This document shows positions 5,846 to 8,704 of a DNA stretch of 8,704 bases, piece by piece (the stretch's first letter is position 1; each line of letters starts with the position of its first letter). The notes beneath the pieces were generated by a model. The model did not search any database and was not told the DNA's origin. It saw nothing but the letters and a program-made list of their open reading frames with translations. This DNA is from JBNJDW01 sp051745265 (GTDB lineage Bacteria > Pseudomonadota > Alphaproteobacteria > Micavibrionales > CSBR16-224). The stretch is taken from positions 1 to 8,704 of the forward strand of contig JBNJDW010000067.1 of NCBI GenBank assembly GCA_051745265.1, read 5' to 3'. The position numbers and the translations under genes are program-made.

Positions 5846-7288
5846 ATGACAAAAACAACACCGGCAAAAATTGAAAAAATCAGCAGTCCGGCTGATTTTT
5901 TTAAACTCGTAGAGGAATACGAAATCGAATATCTGGATTTTCGTTTTACCGACCCAAAAGGAAAATTGCAGCATACGGCGCAGCATATCAGCACCGTAGA
6001 TGAAGATATGCTAAAAGAAGGCATCATGTTTGATGGCTCGTCCATCTCCGGATGGAAGGAAATTAACGAATCGGACATGATTCTTATGCCTGATATTACA
6101 ACAGTTCAGCTTGATCCTTTTGCGGCCATACCAACATTAAATGTTTTTTGTGATGTGCACGAACCATTTACCGGCCAGCATTACAATCGTGACCCACGGT
6201 CAATCTGTAAAGCTGCCGAAGAATATATGCGGGCTATCGGCGTTGCGGATACCTGTTTTGTCGGCCCCGAAGCGGAATTCTTCGTTTTCGATGATGTTCG
6301 CATTAACATGGACATGAATTCTGTTGGTTTTGAAATTGACAGCCAGGAGGGCCCATATAATAAAGGTAAAACATATGCCGATGGTAATATGGGGCACCGT
6401 CCGGGCGTTAAGGGCGGGTATTTCCCGGTTCAACCCGTTGATAGCTTGTCTGATCTGCGCGCTGAAATGGTCTCGGTCCTGTCCGATATGGGGTTGAACA
6501 TGGAAAAACACCACCATGAGGTGGCACCATCACAATGTGAGCTTGGTGTGAAGTTTGAAACCATGACGGTTTCTGCAGATGGGATGCAGAATTATAAATA
6601 TGTGGTTCATAATGTTGCTGATGCATACGGAAAAACGGCAACCTTTATGCCTAAACCGGTTTTTGGTGATAACGGATCAGGCATGCATGTTCACCAGTCT
6701 TTGTGGAAAGATGGTAAACCACTTTTCGCCGGTTCGGGCTATGCCGATCTGTCTGAAACCTGTCTGTATTATATCGGTGGTATTATCAAGCATGCCCGTG
6801 CACTGAATGCCTTTACCAACCCGACAACCAACAGCTATAAACGTCTGGTGCCGGGTTATGAAGCGCCGGTATTGCTGGCTTATTCAGCCCGTAACCGTTC
6901 AGCTTCATGCCGTATTCCCTATGCGACCGGTCCAAAAGCAAAGCGGGTTGAAGTTCGTTTCCCGGACCCAAGTGCCAATCCATATCTTGCCTATGCGGCG
7001 ATGCTTATGGCTGGTCTTGATGGTATTAAGAATAAAATTCATCCGGGCGAGGCGATGGATAAGAATCTGTATGACCTTCCACCGGAAGAATTACAGGATG
7101 TGCCAACTGTTTGCGGTTCTTTGCGGGATGCTCTGGATGCGCTTGAAGCTGATCAGGAGTTCCTTCTTGAAGGGGATGTGTTCTCAAAAGATATGCTTGA
7201 TGGTTACATCGATCTATTGCGGGAAGATGTTCTGGCTTATGAAACAATGCCGCATCCGATTGAATTTGCTCTGTATTATTCCGTTTAA
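5846..7288 (+). CDS. glnA: Glutamine synthetase type I (adenylylatable)
   Basis: Makes glutamine from glutamate, ammonia and ATP as a cytoplasmic dodecamer, the central step of ammonium assimilation. It is 480 residues, about 10 longer than E. coli GlnA, the extra lying at the N-terminus. Seen in order: beta-grasp segment with DFRFTDPKGK (31-40) and MFDGSSISGW (61-70); metal ligands Glu142 and Glu144 in GPEAEFF; KHHHEVA (221-227); GSGMHVHQS (277-285); NPTTNSYKRLVPGYEAP (325-341); RNRSASCRIP (349-358); and VEVRFPDPSANPY (368-380). Tyr409 in NLYDLPPEE corresponds to E. coli Tyr397, the GlnE adenylylation site, so this is the beta subtype. AAGGAG at 5834-5839 gives a strong ribosome site 6 bases from the ATG. 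It is co-transcribed with glnB and closed by the terminator at 7308-7334. Confidence 0.98.
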   Translation: MTKTTPAKIEKISSPADFFKLVEEYEIEYLDFRFTDPKGKLQHTAQHISTVDEDMLKEGIMFDGSSISGWKEINESDMILMPDITTVQLDPFAAIPTLNVFCDVHEPFTGQHYNRDPRSICKAAEEYMRAIGVADTCFVGPEAEFFVFDDVRINMDMNSVGFEIDSQEGPYNKGKTYADGNMGHRPGVKGGYFPVQPVDSLSDLRAEMVSVLSDMGLNMEKHHHEVAPSQCELGVKFETMTVSADGMQNYKYVVHNVADAYGKTATFMPKPVFGDNGSGMHVHQSLWKDGKPLFAGSGYADLSETCLYYIGGIIKHARALNAFTNPTTNSYKRLVPGYEAPVLLAYSARNRSASCRIPYATGPKAKRVEVRFPDPSANPYLAYAAMLMAGLDGIKNKIHPGEAMDKNLYDLPPEELQDVPTVCGSLRDALDALEADQEFLLEGDVFSKDMLDGYIDLLREDVLAYETMPHPIEFALYYSV

Positions 7289-7307
7289 GAAAGCGGTTAA
7301 TTAAAAG

Positions 7308-7334
7308 GAAAAGGCGCCTGATGGGCGCCTTTTC
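7308..7334. terminator. Bidirectional Rho-independent terminator between glnA and the 399-residue gene
   Basis: A perfect 11-bp stem, GAAAAGGCGCC (7308-7318) with GGCGCCTTTTC (7324-7334), closes a TGATG loop. The GC-rich core flanked by A and T runs makes it work in both directions. It ends glnBA 20 bases past the glnA stop and the opposing gene, whose stop is at 7355. Confidence 0.92.
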
Positions 7335-7354
7335 TGTATCTGGTGTTTTATAGC

Positions 7355-8554
7355 TTAGTTTATAGACGTTATTAATAAATCGAGCATCCGCGTATTGCGC
7401 GCCCAGCTATAAAAATCAAGATTCTTATTAGGGGTAAGCAAATAGATAAATGTAACCCAGTCTTCTTTACCAAGTACGGCTAGCCAGAGCTCGTACTCGA
7501 CCTTCAGGCGCTTTTCACGGGATACAGCGTAACGTTCAATATGCGCAATATCATAGGCAAGGCCGACGGAAAGCGGCGTAGAGTTTTCAAGCTGGCTGAT
7601 TTTTAGCTTGAGATCTGTCTTAACCTGTTTTTGAAGGTCGTTAATAATAAAGTCGTTGGTGTATTCTTCATTACGGCGGTAAGAAATAACGCGTACCAAG
7701 CCTTTTAGGGTTTCATTTTGAGTAACATTATGAAATTCAATGGCAAGTCTGTTAGGGTCACGAAGAGAGTGATTTCGAGGTTCCCAGGATGAAGGGAATG
7801 AAAATTTAAGTCCGTTCCTAAAAGAAAAATCTTCAGTCTTTTCAACAGCGCCAAGGTTGGCTGAAGCTATTGTAAAGCTTTCAACCGCGAGTTCGCCTAA
7901 AGTTGATATTTTTTCATCTGCATTAATCGGGGCTTCAAATTTAATAAGCAAAAGGCGGTCTTGAATAATGTAAGCCCGGACAACAGCCCGAAAAGATGTC
8001 CCGCCCTTAATGTAAATGAATGAGACTTGTGCCTGGTTTTCATTACGCGCTTCGACAGGATTTTCTGAAGCGTGGCCATTTTTGAAAATATAATTTTGCA
8101 GCCAATGTTCTGCCAGGATTTCATGGTTAATCTTGATCGCTTCAATGGAAAGTGAAGGTCGTCCACCACCAACGATCAATTCACCTTGAAAGTGATCCAA
8201 TGTATCCAAAAGCCGACTATTAATATCTGTACTCAGACCCAAATTCGCAGTGGTATGCGCCCAATCTTTAGGGATTTTTATTTCATATTTTATGGGGTCC
8301 GATTTAAATCGGGTGGCGGTATGTTTTTTACTTTCCTCTGCAAAATCGTCCTTATATTTCTCAACGGGATCAACCTCTTCTACTTTTTCTTCCTGTTTCT
8401 CACCACCAAAAAATTTCTTAAAAAAGGAAGTTACCGGTGTCGTCTCCAGACTATATTCAGAAACACCGTTCTTAACAGCGGAGGCTGATGCTGAAAAAGC
8501 AATACCGCTTAAAAAGGCCAATGTTAAAATCGCGATGCTGACTTTGTGTTTCAT
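7355..8554 (-). CDS. Uncharacterised exported protein with two PsbP/Mog1-like domains (inferred)
   Basis: No family is recognised with certainty. The 399-residue protein has a Sec signal peptide with a likely cut after SASASA (residue 26), then a charged, Lys/Glu-rich linker (about 44-86). The rest looks like two similar domains: about 88-230, opening YEIKIPKDW and closing LAVESFTIAS; and about 247-398, opening LKFSFPSSW and closing MLDLLITSI. An opening 'hydrophobic-x-P-x-x-W' strand and a closing 'Sf.i' strand are typical of the PsbP/Mog1 alpha-beta fold (DUF1795-like), so a tandem repeat is my inference. There are no cysteines and no further membrane segment, so it is probably periplasmic. 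It starts 9 bases after the thioesterase stop, with AGGA at that stop as ribosome site, so the two are one operon. It is visibly more AT-rich than serS-pcm. Confidence 0.85.
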   Translation of the reverse strand: MKHKVSIAILTLAFLSGIAFSASASAVKNGVSEYSLETTPVTSFFKKFFGGEKQEEKVEEVDPVEKYKDDFAEESKKHTATRFKSDPIKYEIKIPKDWAHTTANLGLSTDINSRLLDTLDHFQGELIVGGGRPSLSIEAIKINHEILAEHWLQNYIFKNGHASENPVEARNENQAQVSFIYIKGGTSFRAVVRAYIIQDRLLLIKFEAPINADEKISTLGELAVESFTIASANLGAVEKTEDFSFRNGLKFSFPSSWEPRNHSLRDPNRLAIEFHNVTQNETLKGLVRVISYRRNEEYTNDFIINDLQKQVKTDLKLKISQLENSTPLSVGLAYDIAHIERYAVSREKRLKVEYELWLAVLGKEDWVTFIYLLTPNKNLDFYSWARNTRMLDLLITSIN

Positions 8555-8563
8555 TTGTATTTC

Positions 8564-8704
8564 CTAACGTTTTATCTGTACGGGGCGCCGGTTTTCGTCA
8601 ATTGCGACGTAAGTATAAGTGCCCTCGGTAACACGGTTTTCTTCCTGACTGATACGCCGTTTGGCCCAGCTTTCTATTTTTATGGTAATGGATGTGTTGC
8701 CAAC
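8564..8704 (-). CDS. YciA-type acyl-CoA thioesterase, C-terminal end (5' end cut by window)
   Basis: The last 46 residues of a hotdog-fold acyl-CoA thioesterase, read from the window edge (VGNTSITIKIESWAKRR...) to the TAG at 8564-8566. The patterns VGxTSIxIxIExWA, RVTEGTYTYVAID and the final ENRRPV are characteristic of the YciA branch, which hydrolyses acyl-CoAs in the cytoplasm. The family is about 130 residues, so roughly two thirds is missing, including the catalytic Asp region. The downstream exported-protein gene is probably co-transcribed. The assignment rests on a short tail, so the exact substrate class is open. Confidence 0.85.
   Translation of the reverse strand, partial: VGNTSITIKIESWAKRRISQEENRVTEGTYTYVAIDENRRPVQIKR

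Noticed and set aside
6807..7304. 165-codon plus-strand frame inside glnA
   Set aside because: Out-of-frame shadow of glnA, with no ribosome site and Arg/Cys/Met-rich nonsense composition.

Overview
The window looks like ordinary chromosomal DNA from a mid-GC, Gram-negative bacterium, most likely an alphaproteobacterium. The evidence is the gene order serS-surE-pcm-nlpD-like, a glnB-glnA pair behind a sigma-54 promoter, and the protein sequences themselves. No mobile element, CRISPR array, phage gene or toxin system is visible.

Layout. (1) 1-3090, plus strand: the 3' half of serS, then surE, pcm and a LysM/M23 lipoprotein of the NlpD type. Genes are packed with 8- and 4-base overlaps and a 6-base gap, so they form one operon. 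They combine translation (SerRS), stationary-phase nucleotide and protein repair (SurE, Pcm) and control of cell-wall splitting (NlpD-like). (2) 3104-5095, minus strand: a 663-residue exported protein that I cannot assign, ending 13 bases from the lipoprotein gene in a convergent arrangement. (3) 5168-5244, minus strand: tRNA-His(GTG) with encoded G-1, C73 and CCA. (4) 5245-7334, plus strand: a regulatory region with a near-perfect sigma-54 promoter, then glnB (PII) and glnA (adenylylatable glutamine synthetase), closed by a strong two-way terminator. (5) 7355-8704, minus strand: the end of a YciA-type acyl-CoA thioesterase gene, followed 9 bases later by a 399-residue exported protein of unknown function that appears to hold two copies of a PsbP/Mog1-like domain.

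How the genes work together. The glnBA block is a classic nitrogen-control unit: the sigma-54 promoter implies NtrC activation, PII (Tyr51) senses nitrogen and 2-oxoglutarate, and GS carries the adenylylation tyrosine (Tyr409) through which PII signals via GlnD/GlnE. The NlpD-like protein has lost most zinc ligands of the M23 site, so it is probably an amidase activator and not an enzyme.

The least explained parts are the two exported proteins. The 663-residue one has a duplicated Gly-Trp motif, a Pro/Ser linker and a conserved-looking C-terminal half with five cysteines in the mature protein. It lies where many alphaproteobacteria carry yajC-secD-secF. I found no convincing new multi-gene system here.
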